A stretch of DNA of 64,000 bases from the NCBI GenBank assembly GCA_910577055.1, contig CAJTKX010000002.1, forward strand, positions 62,001 to 126,000, written 5' to 3'. A program made the translations under genes and the position numbers. This document shows positions 47,376 through 55,135 of the stretch, one piece after another; positions within the stretch are counted from its first letter, which is position 1; each line of letters starts with the position of its first letter. The notes below the pieces were generated by a model. That model was not told the origin of the DNA, did no database searches, and worked only from the letters and a program-made list of their open reading frames with translations. This DNA comes from an uncultured Christensenella sp. Its GTDB lineage: Bacteria; Bacillota; Clostridia; Christensenellales; Borkfalkiaceae.

Positions 47376-48329
47376 TCAATAATACGTTACCACCGTTTCT
47401 TCGGGCGGGTCTGCGCGTTCTGCCTTTTCCGCTATCAATACGGGACCCTCGCCGCGGTAAATCGCGTTCTTTTCAAACGTGATTTTAGCAGTTACCGTCA
47501 GCCAATCGCGCGTTTCCACGCCCTTTATAAGATTGCCTATTTTTACGGCGAATCCGTCATAGGCAATGTCTGCCTCGCAGCAAGTCATAATGTGTCTGCC
47601 GAGCACGATAAAGCCCTTGGGCACTTTTTTTGATACGGCAGCCATTCCTTTAAAACGCACCGTTTTACCTATATACTCATCGGGCTTTTCCGCCAAGTCG
47701 CGGTAAAACCAAGCAAAGTCCCTATCCTCTATCTCGATTACGGGCGCGTTCACGTCAAACGGCATAGGGTCCTCTATGTCGTCGTACTCCACCTTTCCGC
47801 CGATATACTCGTAAACGATATCGGGGCGGCGGGAAATTGCGCGAATTACTTTGTGGAAATCTTCTTTCGAGTATTCGCCCTTGAATCGGTTGAACACTAC
47901 CATTTGCGTCATCTGCACTTTATCGAAAACAAGCTGCCGCATATTTTGGTTGAAGTTCAAAAAAGTGGTTGCGTCAAAAAAGGTCATTATTTGGTCAATA
48001 ACCCAATTTTCGGGCATAGCCTCGAAAAACTGCGATAAAAGCCATGTGCCGTTATACTCTACGACGACGCGCTCCACCTTGTACTTTTCGGCAAGCGACG
48101 AAAGGTTGTCCATAGTCAGCTCGTCAACGCTTTCAAGCGTAACCTTAGTGACGTAACGCACCTTGAACGCGTCGGGGCTGTACTCTTCTTCGCCCTCCTC
48201 GCAAACAAGCAGCAGCGTCCTTTCGCCCGTGTTCATTCGCTCGTCTTCAAGCGTTTCTTGTATGAATTTGGTTTTGCCCGATTCCAAAAAACCGAGAAAT
48301 AAAAATACGGAAATTTCTTGTTGTTCCAT
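47376..48329 (-). CDS. G3E (CobW-type) GTPase fused to a DUF1980-like domain
   Basis: A 317-residue protein. The first 190 residues are a G3E GTPase with Walker A FLGFLESGKTKFI, but the family's metal-binding CxCC motif is absent. The last 120 residues resemble the C-terminal domain of YcgQ/TIGR03943 proteins: VPKGFIVLGRHIMTCCEADIAY, with a conserved Cys pair. YcgQ normally pairs with a YcgR permease, and neither permease gene is visible. It starts 6 bases after the neighbouring His-rich G3E gene, so the two are co-translated. A role in zinc or cobalt allocation is inferred. Confidence 0.75.
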   Translation of the reverse strand: MEQQEISVFLFLGFLESGKTKFIQETLEDERMNTGERTLLLVCEEGEEEYSPDAFKVRYVTKVTLESVDELTMDNLSSLAEKYKVERVVVEYNGTWLLSQFFEAMPENWVIDQIMTFFDATTFLNFNQNMRQLVFDKVQMTQMVVFNRFKGEYSKEDFHKVIRAISRRPDIVYEYIGGKVEYDDIEDPMPFDVNAPVIEIEDRDFAWFYRDLAEKPDEYIGKTVRFKGMAAVSKKVPKGFIVLGRHIMTCCEADIAYDGFAVKIGNLIKGVETRDWLTVTAKITFEKNAIYRGEGPVLIAEKAERADPPEETVVTYY

Positions 48330-48335
48330 AAAAAT

Positions 48336-49463
48336 TTATACGCCGAATAATGCGGCTAATTCTTTTTCGTTTATCTTTGCGCCGATAACGCACAGTCTGC
48401 CCGTGTACGCCGCGGAGCCTTCGCGCACGTCAACCTCGTCGGGGATATAGTCGAAGTGCAACCACTTGCCGCACTCGCAAGGAACTATGCCCTTAGCGCG
48501 GAGCACCGTGCCGAAACGCTTTTCGTCCGACAACGCAGAAAGCATTGCTTTAAGCCCGTCCTTTGTGAACTTCTTGCTGGTTTCAACCCCCCAACTTGTG
48601 AAAACGTCGTCGGCGTGGTGGTGATGCTCGTGGTCGTGGTGATGCCCGCAACCGCACTCGCCGTGGTCGTGGCTATGTTCGTGCTCTTCGTCGTGGTGAT
48701 GATGACAGCAATCTTCTTTATGCTCGCGGTGATGCCCGCAACCGCATTCGCCGTGGTCGTGGCTGTGTTCGTGCTCTTCGTCATGGTGATGCTCGTGGTG
48801 GTGTCCGCAGCAACATTCGCCGTGATGGTGATGCTCCTCTTCCATTTCGTGCAATTCGTTTTGAAGGGTGTCCGAGTGCTCCATTGCGGCAAGAATTGCC
48901 TTACCGTCAAGCTCGTCCCAATTGGTAGTTACTACGGTTGCGTTGGGGTTATGCGCTTTTACAAGCTCTACCGCAGCGGCAAGCTTTTCAGCGCTTGCCA
49001 CGTCTGCGTGGCTGAAAACGATGCACGACGCGGCTTCGATTTGGTCGTTGAAAAACTCGCCGAAGTTCTTCATATACATTTTGCACTTCGACGCGTCTAC
49101 AACGGTAGCGTGCGCGTTTATTGTGCAGTCCGAAAGCCTAGCGCTTTCAACTGCGCGGATAACGTCCGAAAGCTTGCCCACGCCCGACGGCTCGATTAAA
49201 ATTCGGTCGGGGTTATACTCCGCATAAACTTTTTCAAGCGCCTTTGCAAAGTCGCCGACAAGCGAACAGCAGATGCAGCCCGAGTTAAGCTCGTTTATCT
49301 GTATTCCCGCTTCCTTTAAAAAACCGCCGTCAACGCCTATTTCGCCGAACTCGTTCTCTATTAAAACAAGCTTTTCTCCCGCGTAAGCTTCCTTAATAAG
49401 TTTTTTGATAAGCGTGGTTTTACCCGCGCCCAAAAATCCCGAAAAAATATCTATTTTCGTCAT
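48336..49463 (-). CDS. G3E GTPase (CobW/ZNG1-like) with His/Cys-rich insertion
   Basis: A 375-residue metallochaperone-type GTPase. Walker A is GFLGAGKTTLIK, the metal-binding CxCC is in NSGCICCSLVGDF, and a FSHADV segment stands where the usual NKxD lies. Between about residues 208 and 290 is a long His/Cys/Asp/Glu segment with two near-identical DEEHEHSHDHGECGCGHH units, which should bind several zinc (or nickel/cobalt) ions. The C-terminal CobW domain ends with the VIGAKINEKEL segment. It is co-transcribed with the DUF1980 fusion. No Zur-type operator was recognised. Confidence 0.87.
   Translation of the reverse strand: MTKIDIFSGFLGAGKTTLIKKLIKEAYAGEKLVLIENEFGEIGVDGGFLKEAGIQINELNSGCICCSLVGDFAKALEKVYAEYNPDRILIEPSGVGKLSDVIRAVESARLSDCTINAHATVVDASKCKMYMKNFGEFFNDQIEAASCIVFSHADVASAEKLAAAVELVKAHNPNATVVTTNWDELDGKAILAAMEHSDTLQNELHEMEEEHHHHGECCCGHHHEHHHDEEHEHSHDHGECGCGHHREHKEDCCHHHHDEEHEHSHDHGECGCGHHHDHEHHHHADDVFTSWGVETSKKFTKDGLKAMLSALSDEKRFGTVLRAKGIVPCECGKWLHFDYIPDEVDVREGSAAYTGRLCVIGAKINEKELAALFGV
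48603..48842 (-). repeat. His/Cys-rich coding repeats
   Basis: Two copies of an 18-codon segment (DEEHEHSHDHGECGCGHH) with intervening His runs encode the metal-binding insertion. The DNA is repetitive on both strands. Confidence 0.8.
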
Positions 49464-49495
49464 TTAAAATACCTCTTAATTTTAAAATAATCAGC

Positions 49496-49528
49496 GGCTA
49501 AACCCAAAATCACGCTTTGGGGTCAGCC
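49496..49528 (-). terminator. Hairpin after the DUF2188 gene
   Basis: GGCTGACCCCAAA pairs imperfectly with TTTGGGTTTAGCC on the minus strand, 10 bases after a TAG stop. The T-run is weak. Confidence 0.5.
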
Positions 49529-49537
49529 TTAGCACGT

Positions 49538-50152
49538 CTAGTACGTCAACTTTCTGAACGACCCGTCCTCTTTATGTATCATAATGTTCGCGTCTTGATT
49601 ATCCGCAAGGGTCTTGCAGTAGTCGATTGCTTCCTTCTGCGTCTTGAAAAGCTTAATTGCCTTTGCGCCGCCCGCCGCCTTTATTTGCCACATATTTTCA
49701 TCCTTGCGTTTGGAAATATGGTAAGTTTTAGTCGTGGGTTTAGCGGGTTCCGCCTTTGCCGCTGCGGGCTTTGCCGTCGCGGGCTTACTTGCGGTTGATT
49801 TAGCCGTAGTCGTCTTTGCGGTTGTTGATTTAGCCGTAGTTTTTGCCGCAGTGGTTTTAGCTGCGGGTTTCGTAACGGGTTCCGCCTTTGCCGCGGGTTT
49901 TTCCTCAACGACGGCAACCTCTTCAACTACTTCTTCTTCAACTACTTCTTTTTCAACTTCGGCGGGTGCCGGCTCGTTTACGGGCTCGGCTGTTTCCGCA
50001 ACGGGTTGCTCGCTTTCAGCCGAAAGAGCGGTTTTCGCTTTTCTTGCGTGAGCTACGCAACAAATTATAACGATAAGCGCGATTATCGCAACAAGTGCAA
50101 CAGCGCCGATTATCCAATAAATTACCGGCAGTCCCAAAAACAAAGTATCCAT
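49538..50152 (-). CDS. Membrane-anchored protein with DUF2188 domain
   Basis: A 204-residue protein. One N-terminal membrane helix (IYWIIGAVALVAIIALIVII) is followed by an acidic then Ala/Lys/Thr/Pro-rich linker of about 100 residues. The C-terminal DUF2188 domain has KRKDENMWQIKAAGG, FKTQKEAIDYCKTLA and IMIHKEDGSF. The linker resembles histone H1-like tails. Function is unknown. The stop is TAG, which shows that TAG is used as a stop here. A GAGGTGA ribosome-binding site precedes the ATG. Confidence 0.8.
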   Translation of the reverse strand: MDTLFLGLPVIYWIIGAVALVAIIALIVIICCVAHARKAKTALSAESEQPVAETAEPVNEPAPAEVEKEVVEEEVVEEVAVVEEKPAAKAEPVTKPAAKTTAAKTTAKSTTAKTTTAKSTASKPATAKPAAAKAEPAKPTTKTYHISKRKDENMWQIKAAGGAKAIKLFKTQKEAIDYCKTLADNQDANIMIHKEDGSFRKLTY

Positions 50153-50214
50153 AGTTTCACCTCAATCGTCTTTTTAATATTGTAAACCAAATCGGCAACA
50201 AAAATCAAGCAATT

Positions 50215-50249
50215 TAATACGCCCGCCGTTGCAAACGGCGGGCGTATTA
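50215..50249. terminator. Bidirectional terminator
   Basis: TAATACGCCCGCCGTT pairs with AACGGCGGGCGTATTA after the lipoprotein gene. Confidence 0.8.
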
Positions 50250-50259
50250 ACGTCAGCTA

Positions 50260-51204
50260 TTAATACTTTGTTACTTTAACGCTTCTTACGATAATGGGTT
50301 GTTTGGGCAGATTGAAAGTGACCGATATGCCCTTATCCTTTTCGGCTTTGTCGGAATAGTTGTCGTTATTATCGACGCTTGCCTCGACGTTGGCTGTATA
50401 GAAATTGCTTGCCGTGCCCGAGTGATTGTCCTCGATATATTCCTTGACAGCAGTTACAAGATTATCGAACGCCTCGGTTTCTTTAAGCTGAGCAAAGACT
50501 GTGTAATTCGTTTCGGAATATGACGAGCTTGCGCCGGTCTGCAAAGCGAACACGGAAGTAGCGCAGTTTTTCTTGTAGTCCGCAAGAATAATTTGGTCGT
50601 CGGTCGGGGTGACGTAGATTTTCTGCGTGGACTCCTTTTCATAATAGAACATTTTAAGGCAGCCGTAGTCTGCGGTGAGCGCGCCTTTTTCAATATCTTG
50701 GTGAATATTGTTGTAAAACTCGCCCATAACCGTGGGAAGAGCGTCTTCCTTTACGATATATTCCTTGCCTTTATCGTCGTACATACGGTTGACGTAAACG
50801 GAAGTGGCAAGCTTGCCCGCCGCAAAAAGTTGAGAATATACGTCCTCCTTGGAGAAATCAACAAGGTAATCCGCCATTTGACCGGGGTTATCTACCTTTG
50901 CAGAATATTCGCCCGAGTTGTAGACATACGCGCCCGTAAACCAATCATTCGTCTGATAATTGTGAATTATCATATCGTTATAGTAGCCCTCGTCGGACAG
51001 CTCGATAAAATGCCTTACGGTGTGTGGATACATATTTCTGTAAAGCTTATAATCCACATCATAGGTTTCGCCGTTGAATTCGTAAGTTATGCGAACCTCG
51101 GGGTGGTCCGTTTCGGGTTTGCAGCCCGCTACAGCCCCTACCGAGCAGACGATAAGCGCAGACACAAAACACAATGCAATTTTTTTGAATATCTTTGATT
51201 TCAT
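50260..51204 (-). CDS. Lipoprotein with divergent cyclophilin-like domain
   Basis: A 314-residue exported lipoprotein with lipobox SVGAVAGC (Cys28). Residues 35-100 resemble the start of a cyclophilin-type peptidyl-prolyl isomerase (LYRNMYPHTVRHFIELSDEGYY, then IIHNYQTNDWFTG), where HNY replaces the catalytic HR of active enzymes. The rest has no recognisable domain and is Asn/Tyr-rich. It is probably non-catalytic or substrate-binding at the cell surface. It lies after the rplL terminator, where rpoB would usually be. Confidence 0.6.
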   Translation of the reverse strand: MKSKIFKKIALCFVSALIVCSVGAVAGCKPETDHPEVRITYEFNGETYDVDYKLYRNMYPHTVRHFIELSDEGYYNDMIIHNYQTNDWFTGAYVYNSGEYSAKVDNPGQMADYLVDFSKEDVYSQLFAAGKLATSVYVNRMYDDKGKEYIVKEDALPTVMGEFYNNIHQDIEKGALTADYGCLKMFYYEKESTQKIYVTPTDDQIILADYKKNCATSVFALQTGASSSYSETNYTVFAQLKETEAFDNLVTAVKEYIEDNHSGTASNFYTANVEASVDNNDNYSDKAEKDKGISVTFNLPKQPIIVRSVKVTKY

Positions 51205-51324
51205 AGCATTATCCGTATAATTATACCTTTACATTTTACTTTGAAAATATAATATCGTCAAGCGATTTTATACCGTTTAGCATAAATTTACGATACCTTG
51301 AATTATTATTGCCGATTCAATTAA

Positions 51325-51357
51325 AAAGTTGCCCGCGGCTGCGCCGCGGGCAACTTT
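51325..51357 (-). terminator. Terminator after rplL
   Basis: AAAGTTGCCCGCGGC pairs with GCCGCGGGCAACTTT around a 3-nt loop, followed by TTAATT on the minus strand. It closes the rplJ-rplL unit. Confidence 0.88.
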
Positions 51358-51377
51358 GTTATTGTTTCGTTTTAAGA

Positions 51378-51755
51378 TTACTCTAAAACTGCGGTTGCGC
51401 CGGCTGCTTTGAGGTCTGCAAGAATCTTCTCTGCGTCCTCTTTTGCAACGTTCTCTTTAAGAACGCCGCCCTTTTCAACTGCGGTTTTAGCTTCAACAAG
51501 TCCAAGACCGGTGAAAGCGCGTACGACTTTGATAACGTCGATTTTCTTTGCGCCCGCATCTTTAAGCACTACGTTGAACTCGGTCTTTTCCTCAGCTGCC
51601 GCTGCGGGAGCTGCGCCCGCTACGGGAGCTGCCGCAACTGCTACGGGAGCTGCCGCGCTTACGCCGAATTCTTCTTCAAGTGCCTTTACAAGTTCGTTAA
51701 GTTCCAAAACGGTCATGGTTTTGATTTCTTCGATAAATTTCTTTACGTCTGCCAT
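51378..51755 (-). CDS. rplL: 50S ribosomal protein L7/L12
   Basis: 125 residues. The N-terminal dimer helix (FIEEIKTMTVLELNELVKALE), the Ala-rich hinge, and the C-terminal factor-binding domain EKTEFNVVLKDAGAKKIDVIK are diagnostic. It is the last gene of its transcript; rpoB does not follow. Confidence 0.98.
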   Translation of the reverse strand: MADVKKFIEEIKTMTVLELNELVKALEEEFGVSAAAPVAVAAAPVAGAAPAAAAEEKTEFNVVLKDAGAKKIDVIKVVRAFTGLGLVEAKTAVEKGGVLKENVAKEDAEKILADLKAAGATAVLE

Positions 51756-51844
51756 TTTATTTATTCTCCTAATAATTTTTTATATTTTAATGGTTTTTTG
51801 CGCTTTAAGGGATACGCCAACCCTTTCGATTTATATTTGTCTTA

Positions 51845-52366
51845 TTAACCTTTCTGTTCTGCAACGGCGTGCAATACGCGAACGATGCCCGCAACCAAGT
51901 TGTTGAGTACGCCGACGAAGTTGGATACGGGTGCTTGCATAGAGCCGAGCATCTTTGCAACGAGCTCTTCCCTCGAAGGCATAGAAGCAAGCGCCTTTAC
52001 GCCCGCCTTATCCACATAAGCGTTGTCAACGAACGCGCTTTTGATAATGATTTTATCTTCATAGTCCTTTGCTGCGGCAACCATAACCTTTGCGGCGTTG
52101 GTTTCGTCCGAGCCGAACGCAACCGCGGTGGGGCCGTTTAAGTCCGCGTCAAAGTCCTTAAAGCCCAAATCGTTCATAGCTTTTCTTACAAGGGTGTTTT
52201 TGTAAACCTTGTATTCGCAACCCGATTCTCTGCACTTGTTACGAAGCGCCGAAACTTCCGCAACGGTAAGTTTGTTGTAATCTACGAGAACAACCGACTT
52301 TGCTGCTTTAAGTTTTTCGAGAATTTCTTGAACGACTACTTTTTTAGCCTCAAAATTTGCTGACAA
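51845..52366 (-). CDS. rplJ: 50S ribosomal protein L10
   Basis: 173 residues. KAAKSVVLVDYNKLTVAEVSALR and YKVYKNTLVRKAM are the L10 pattern; the tail binds L12 dimers. The start is a TTG codon preceded by GGGAGGT; no better ATG is available. L10 binds its own leader (52383-52504). Confidence 0.96.
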   Translation of the reverse strand: MSANFEAKKVVVQEILEKLKAAKSVVLVDYNKLTVAEVSALRNKCRESGCEYKVYKNTLVRKAMNDLGFKDFDADLNGPTAVAFGSDETNAAKVMVAAAKDYEDKIIIKSAFVDNAYVDKAGVKALASMPSREELVAKMLGSMQAPVSNFVGVLNNLVAGIVRVLHAVAEQKG

Positions 52367-52382
52367 ATTTCTACCTCCCTTT

Positions 52383-52504
52383 AAAATTAACAATTCCTTG
52401 CGCCCGAAACGGCACAAGGAATTTTAAAATAAATGCTTATTAAAAAATTATCTTGTAACCTAGGTAAGAAATTAAGCTTTTCAGCGCTTACCGTCTTGGG
52501 CAAC
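52383..52504 (-). ncRNA. L10 leader (autoregulatory 5' UTR)
   Basis: The minus-strand leader has the L10-binding motif with GACGGTAAGCGC, CTTAATTTCTTACC and TAGGT, which matches the known ribosomal-protein L10 leader pattern. A terminator-like stem AATTCCTTG / CAAGGAATT (52392-52423) follows just before rplJ. Excess L10 would hold the RNA in a repressive form. Confidence 0.85.
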
Positions 52505-52522
52505 AAATTTATTTACTTTGAT

Positions 52523-52552
52523 ATTATAGCGTTATGCGTTGACAGATGTCAA
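52523..52552 (-). promoter_or_regulatory. Promoter of rplJ-rplL
   Basis: Consensus TTGACA (52547-52552) and TATAAT (52523-52528) on the minus strand are 18 bases apart. Confidence 0.88.
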
Positions 52553-52569
52553 GCGTTTTTTACGCCGGT

Positions 52570-53259
52570 TTAACCTTTATTGTAAGTTACTTTTACGCCG
52601 GGACCCATAGTTGCCGACAAGGTTACGGACTTAATGTACTGACCTTTTGCAGCAGCGGGTTTAGCCTTGACGATTGCTTCCATAAGCGCGTTGAAGTTTT
52701 CGGTGAGTTTTTCTATGCCGAAAGACTTTTTGCCTATGGGGCAGTGAATGATTGCGGTCTTGTCAAGACGGTATTCTACTTTACCGGCTTTAACTTCCTT
52801 AACAGCCTTAGCTACGTCCATAGTAACCGTACCGGACTTAGGGTTGGGCATTAAGCCCTTAGGTCCGAGGATACGACCGATACGACCTACCATACCCATC
52901 ATATCGGGGGTGGTAATCATAACGTCGAAGTCGAACCAATTTTGCGACTGAATGCGTTGAATGGTTTCTTCCGCGCCGACGTAATCTGCGCCCGCCGCGG
53001 TTGCCGCGTCAGCCTTGTCGCCCTTTGCGATAACAAGTACTTTCTTTGTTTTACCGGTACCGTTGGGAAGAACGAGAACGCCGCGGACTTGTTGGTCTGC
53101 TTGACGGGGGTCAACGCCGAGGCGAACGTGAAGTTCGATAGTTTCGTCGAACTTGGCCTTTGCCGTATCGAGGACTATTTGGGCAGCCTCGTTAAGGTCA
53201 TAGGATTTGGAACGGTCGTACGATTTGATGCTGTCGGAATATTTCTTTGCAAGTTTCAT
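52570..53259 (-). CDS. rplA: 50S ribosomal protein L1
   Basis: 229 residues. YDLNEAAQIVLDTAKAKFDET, RGVLVLPNGTGKTKKVLV, and MPNPKSGTVTMDVAKAV are diagnostic. It lies 14 bases after rplK. Confidence 0.97.
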   Translation of the reverse strand: MKLAKKYSDSIKSYDRSKSYDLNEAAQIVLDTAKAKFDETIELHVRLGVDPRQADQQVRGVLVLPNGTGKTKKVLVIAKGDKADAATAAGADYVGAEETIQRIQSQNWFDFDVMITTPDMMGMVGRIGRILGPKGLMPNPKSGTVTMDVAKAVKEVKAGKVEYRLDKTAIIHCPIGKKSFGIEKLTENFNALMEAIVKAKPAAAKGQYIKSVTLSATMGPGVKVTYNKG

Positions 53260-53273
53260 AATCGCGTCCCTCC

Positions 53274-53699
53274 TTACTCTTCTACCGTAACGCCCATTGA
53301 GCGCGCCGTGCCTTTAACCATCGATTTTGCCGCTTCCAAGTCGGAGCAGTTCAAGTCGGGCATCTTCGTCTTTGCGATTTCTTCTACCTGAGCCTTCGTA
53401 AGCTTGCCTACCTTGTCACGGTTGGGGCGTGCGCTTGCGGTTTCAAGTCCCAACGCCTTTTTGATAAGTACGGGCGTAGGGGGAGTTTTAAGCTCGAAAG
53501 TGAAGCTTCTGTCTTGATAAATAGTTACTACGCAAGGAATGATAAGTCCCGCTTGAGACGCGGTCTTTGCGTTGAATTCCTTGGTGAATCCCGGTATGTT
53601 GATACCGTGGGGGCCCAACGTAGAACCTACGGGGGGCGCGGGGGTTGCCTTACCGGCGGGAAGTTGCAATTTAACTACCGCAGTAATCTTTTTTGCCAT
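53274..53699 (-). CDS. rplK: 50S ribosomal protein L11
   Basis: 141 residues. KLQLPAGKATPAPPVGSTLG, GINIPGFTKEFNAKT and the C-terminal RNA-binding domain (DLNCSDLEAAKSMVKGTARSM) are diagnostic. A 69-bp tandem array lies between it and the upstream nusG. Confidence 0.97.
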   Translation of the reverse strand: MAKKITAVVKLQLPAGKATPAPPVGSTLGPHGINIPGFTKEFNAKTASQAGLIIPCVVTIYQDRSFTFELKTPPTPVLIKKALGLETASARPNRDKVGKLTKAQVEEIAKTKMPDLNCSDLEAAKSMVKGTARSMGVTVEE

Positions 53700-53761
53700 T
53701 TTTATTTCCTCCGTGTGGTTAAAACGAATATGCCATAGAAAGATTTAACATACTCTCCCAC

Positions 53762-53968
53762 TAAACGTTCCGTTTAATCAAGTATCTTTATTGCTCAATC
53801 ACTTGACAAACTCACGTTGTTGTCAAACTTTAAACGTTCCGTTTAATCAAGCGTCTTTATTGCTCGGGCACTCGACAAACTCACGTTGTTGTCAAACTTT
53901 AAACGTTCCGTTTAATCAAGTATCTTTATTGCTCAATCACTCGACAAACTCACGTTGTTGTCAAACTT
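53762..53968 (+). repeat. Tandem array of three 69-bp units between nusG and rplK
   Basis: Three near-identical 69-bp units start at 53762, 53831 and 53900. Each has the core TAAACGTTCCGTTTAATCAA then GTATCTTTATTGCT, a TTGACAA/TTGTCAA stem, and the end TCAAACTT. The only gene-like frame through it is a 23-codon repeat artefact. Confidence 0.9.
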
Positions 53969-53972
53969 TAAA

Positions 53973-54515
53973 TTATTCTTCTATTTTTTGAACTTGAATG
54001 AACTCTACTTCTACGTCGGTATTTCTGCCGAACATCTGAATGTTGACTTTCGCCTTTTGCGCGGCGGGGTTCATCTCGGTAATAATTCCTTCGAAGCCTT
54101 CCAAAGGTCCCGATACAACGCTTACCTTATCGCCTACGCCGAAGTCCGCGTCGATAACCACTTCTTCGAGGCGCATCTTGCGAATTTCCGCTTCCTTCAT
54201 GGGGATAGGTCTGCCTTGGGGACCGACGAAGCCAGTTACGCCTCTTGTGTTCGTTACCCAATACCAAAGTTGGTTAGAATAAATCATTTTAATGAACACA
54301 TAGCAAGGAAGTAATTTTCTTTCGACTATTTTACGCTTGCCGCTCTTTTCTTCGATAGTCTGCTCCATAGGGATTTTGACGTCGAAAATCATACTTTGCA
54401 AGTTGTTGTTTTCAATTAAACGCTCCAAGCTGTCCTTCACCATCGACTCGTAACCCGAATAGGTGTGAAGAATGTACCAGCAAGGATTTTCCGTATCCGC
54501 TACCATCGTTCCCAT
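53973..54515 (-). CDS. nusG: Transcription termination/antitermination factor NusG
   Basis: 180 residues. PCWYILHTYSGYESMVKDSLE and the NGN motif PCYVFIKMI are present. The KOW domain reads VGDKVSVVSGPLEGFEGII. It follows secE by 3 bases, the usual secE-nusG-rplK-rplA order. A ribosome-binding site GGAGCG precedes the first ATG. Confidence 0.97.
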   Translation of the reverse strand: MGTMVADTENPCWYILHTYSGYESMVKDSLERLIENNNLQSMIFDVKIPMEQTIEEKSGKRKIVERKLLPCYVFIKMIYSNQLWYWVTNTRGVTGFVGPQGRPIPMKEAEIRKMRLEEVVIDADFGVGDKVSVVSGPLEGFEGIITEMNPAAQKAKVNIQMFGRNTDVEVEFIQVQKIEE

Positions 54516-54518
54516 AAG

Positions 54519-54752
54519 TTACGCTCCGATATTCGTAATAACTTCAAGAAGCTTCTGCAAGCCGTAGTTAATGCCCGTTACGACAACAAGAAAAACTACT
54601 ACGACGACAAGTACGACGCAAGTTGACTTTACTACTTTGGGGAAAGTAGGCCAAGTAACTCTTTTCAGCTCCGAAAAGGTTTCTTTCAACCTTCTGCCCA
54701 TTCTGACAAAGATATTGGGTTTTTTGGCGTTTTTATCTACTTGGTTTGCCAT
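54519..54752 (-). CDS. secE: Protein translocase subunit SecE
   Basis: 77 residues with the amphipathic RRLKETFSELKRVTWPTF motif and one membrane helix (VVLVVVVVFLVVVTGINYGL). The start at 54752 follows AAGGAG. It pairs with SecY. Confidence 0.95.
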   Translation of the reverse strand: MANQVDKNAKKPNIFVRMGRRLKETFSELKRVTWPTFPKVVKSTCVVLVVVVVFLVVVTGINYGLQKLLEVITNIGA

Positions 54753-54808
54753 AATTAACTCCTTCACAAAAATCCGCGCCGTTTGCGCAAAGAAATTTGC
54801 GTACTCTA

Positions 54809-54976
54809 TTACTTGCTCTCTTTATGCTCCGTGTGCTTTTTGCAGAAAGGGCAATATTTGGAAATCGTGAGCCTATCGGGGTCGTTACGCTTATTTTTAT
54901 AACTGTCGTAGTTGCGGTGCTTGCACTCCGTACACTCAAAAGTTATCTTGGTTCTCACATCTGCTTTTTTAGCCAT
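54809..54976 (-). CDS. rpmG: 50S ribosomal protein L33 (zinc form)
   Basis: 55 residues. KITFECTECKHRNYDSYKNK and KYCPFCKKHTEHKES give the two CxxC zinc pairs. It is the first gene of the rpmG-secE-nusG unit. Confidence 0.96.
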   Translation of the reverse strand: MAKKADVRTKITFECTECKHRNYDSYKNKRNDPDRLTISKYCPFCKKHTEHKESK

Positions 54977-55003
54977 TTGGAAAAACTCCGTACAAAAAAA
55001 TTA

Positions 55004-55020
55004 CACCCCCGAATTGGGTG
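55004..55020 (-). terminator. Terminator-like hairpin in the rpmG leader
   Basis: CACCC pairs with GGGTG, and TAATTTTTTT follows on the minus strand, between a TTGACA promoter and rpmG. It may be an attenuator. Confidence 0.45.
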
Positions 55021-55088
55021 CTAATTGAGTTTAACACTAATTTAGGGGGCTTGTCAACACTTTTTTGAAGATTTAAAAAAATTTTTGC

Positions 55089-55117
55089 GCCCGCCGCGCT
55101 TAATTTGCGCGGCGGGC
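55089..55117 (-). terminator. Terminator after the SecB-like gene
   Basis: GCCCGCCGCGC pairs with GCGCGGCGGGC around a 7-nt loop, followed by T-rich sequence on the minus strand. Confidence 0.85.
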
Positions 55118-55135
55118 TTGATTATATTTTAAATA

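Noticed and set aside
48456..49199. Long plus-strand frame rich in Val/Met opposite the His-rich GTPase.
   Set aside because: It is the antisense of a repetitive His/Asp/Glu codon run, which cannot form stops, and it has no start signal.
53762..53968. CRISPR-like array.
   Set aside because: Units are adjacent copies of the same 69-bp sequence; there are no unique spacers and no cas genes.
53791..53991. A 66-codon plus-strand frame with a perfect 23-residue repeat, rich in Cys and Asn.
   Set aside because: It exists because the 69-bp repeat period is a multiple of three. It has no ribosome-binding site, starts inside the repeat and runs antisense into nusG.
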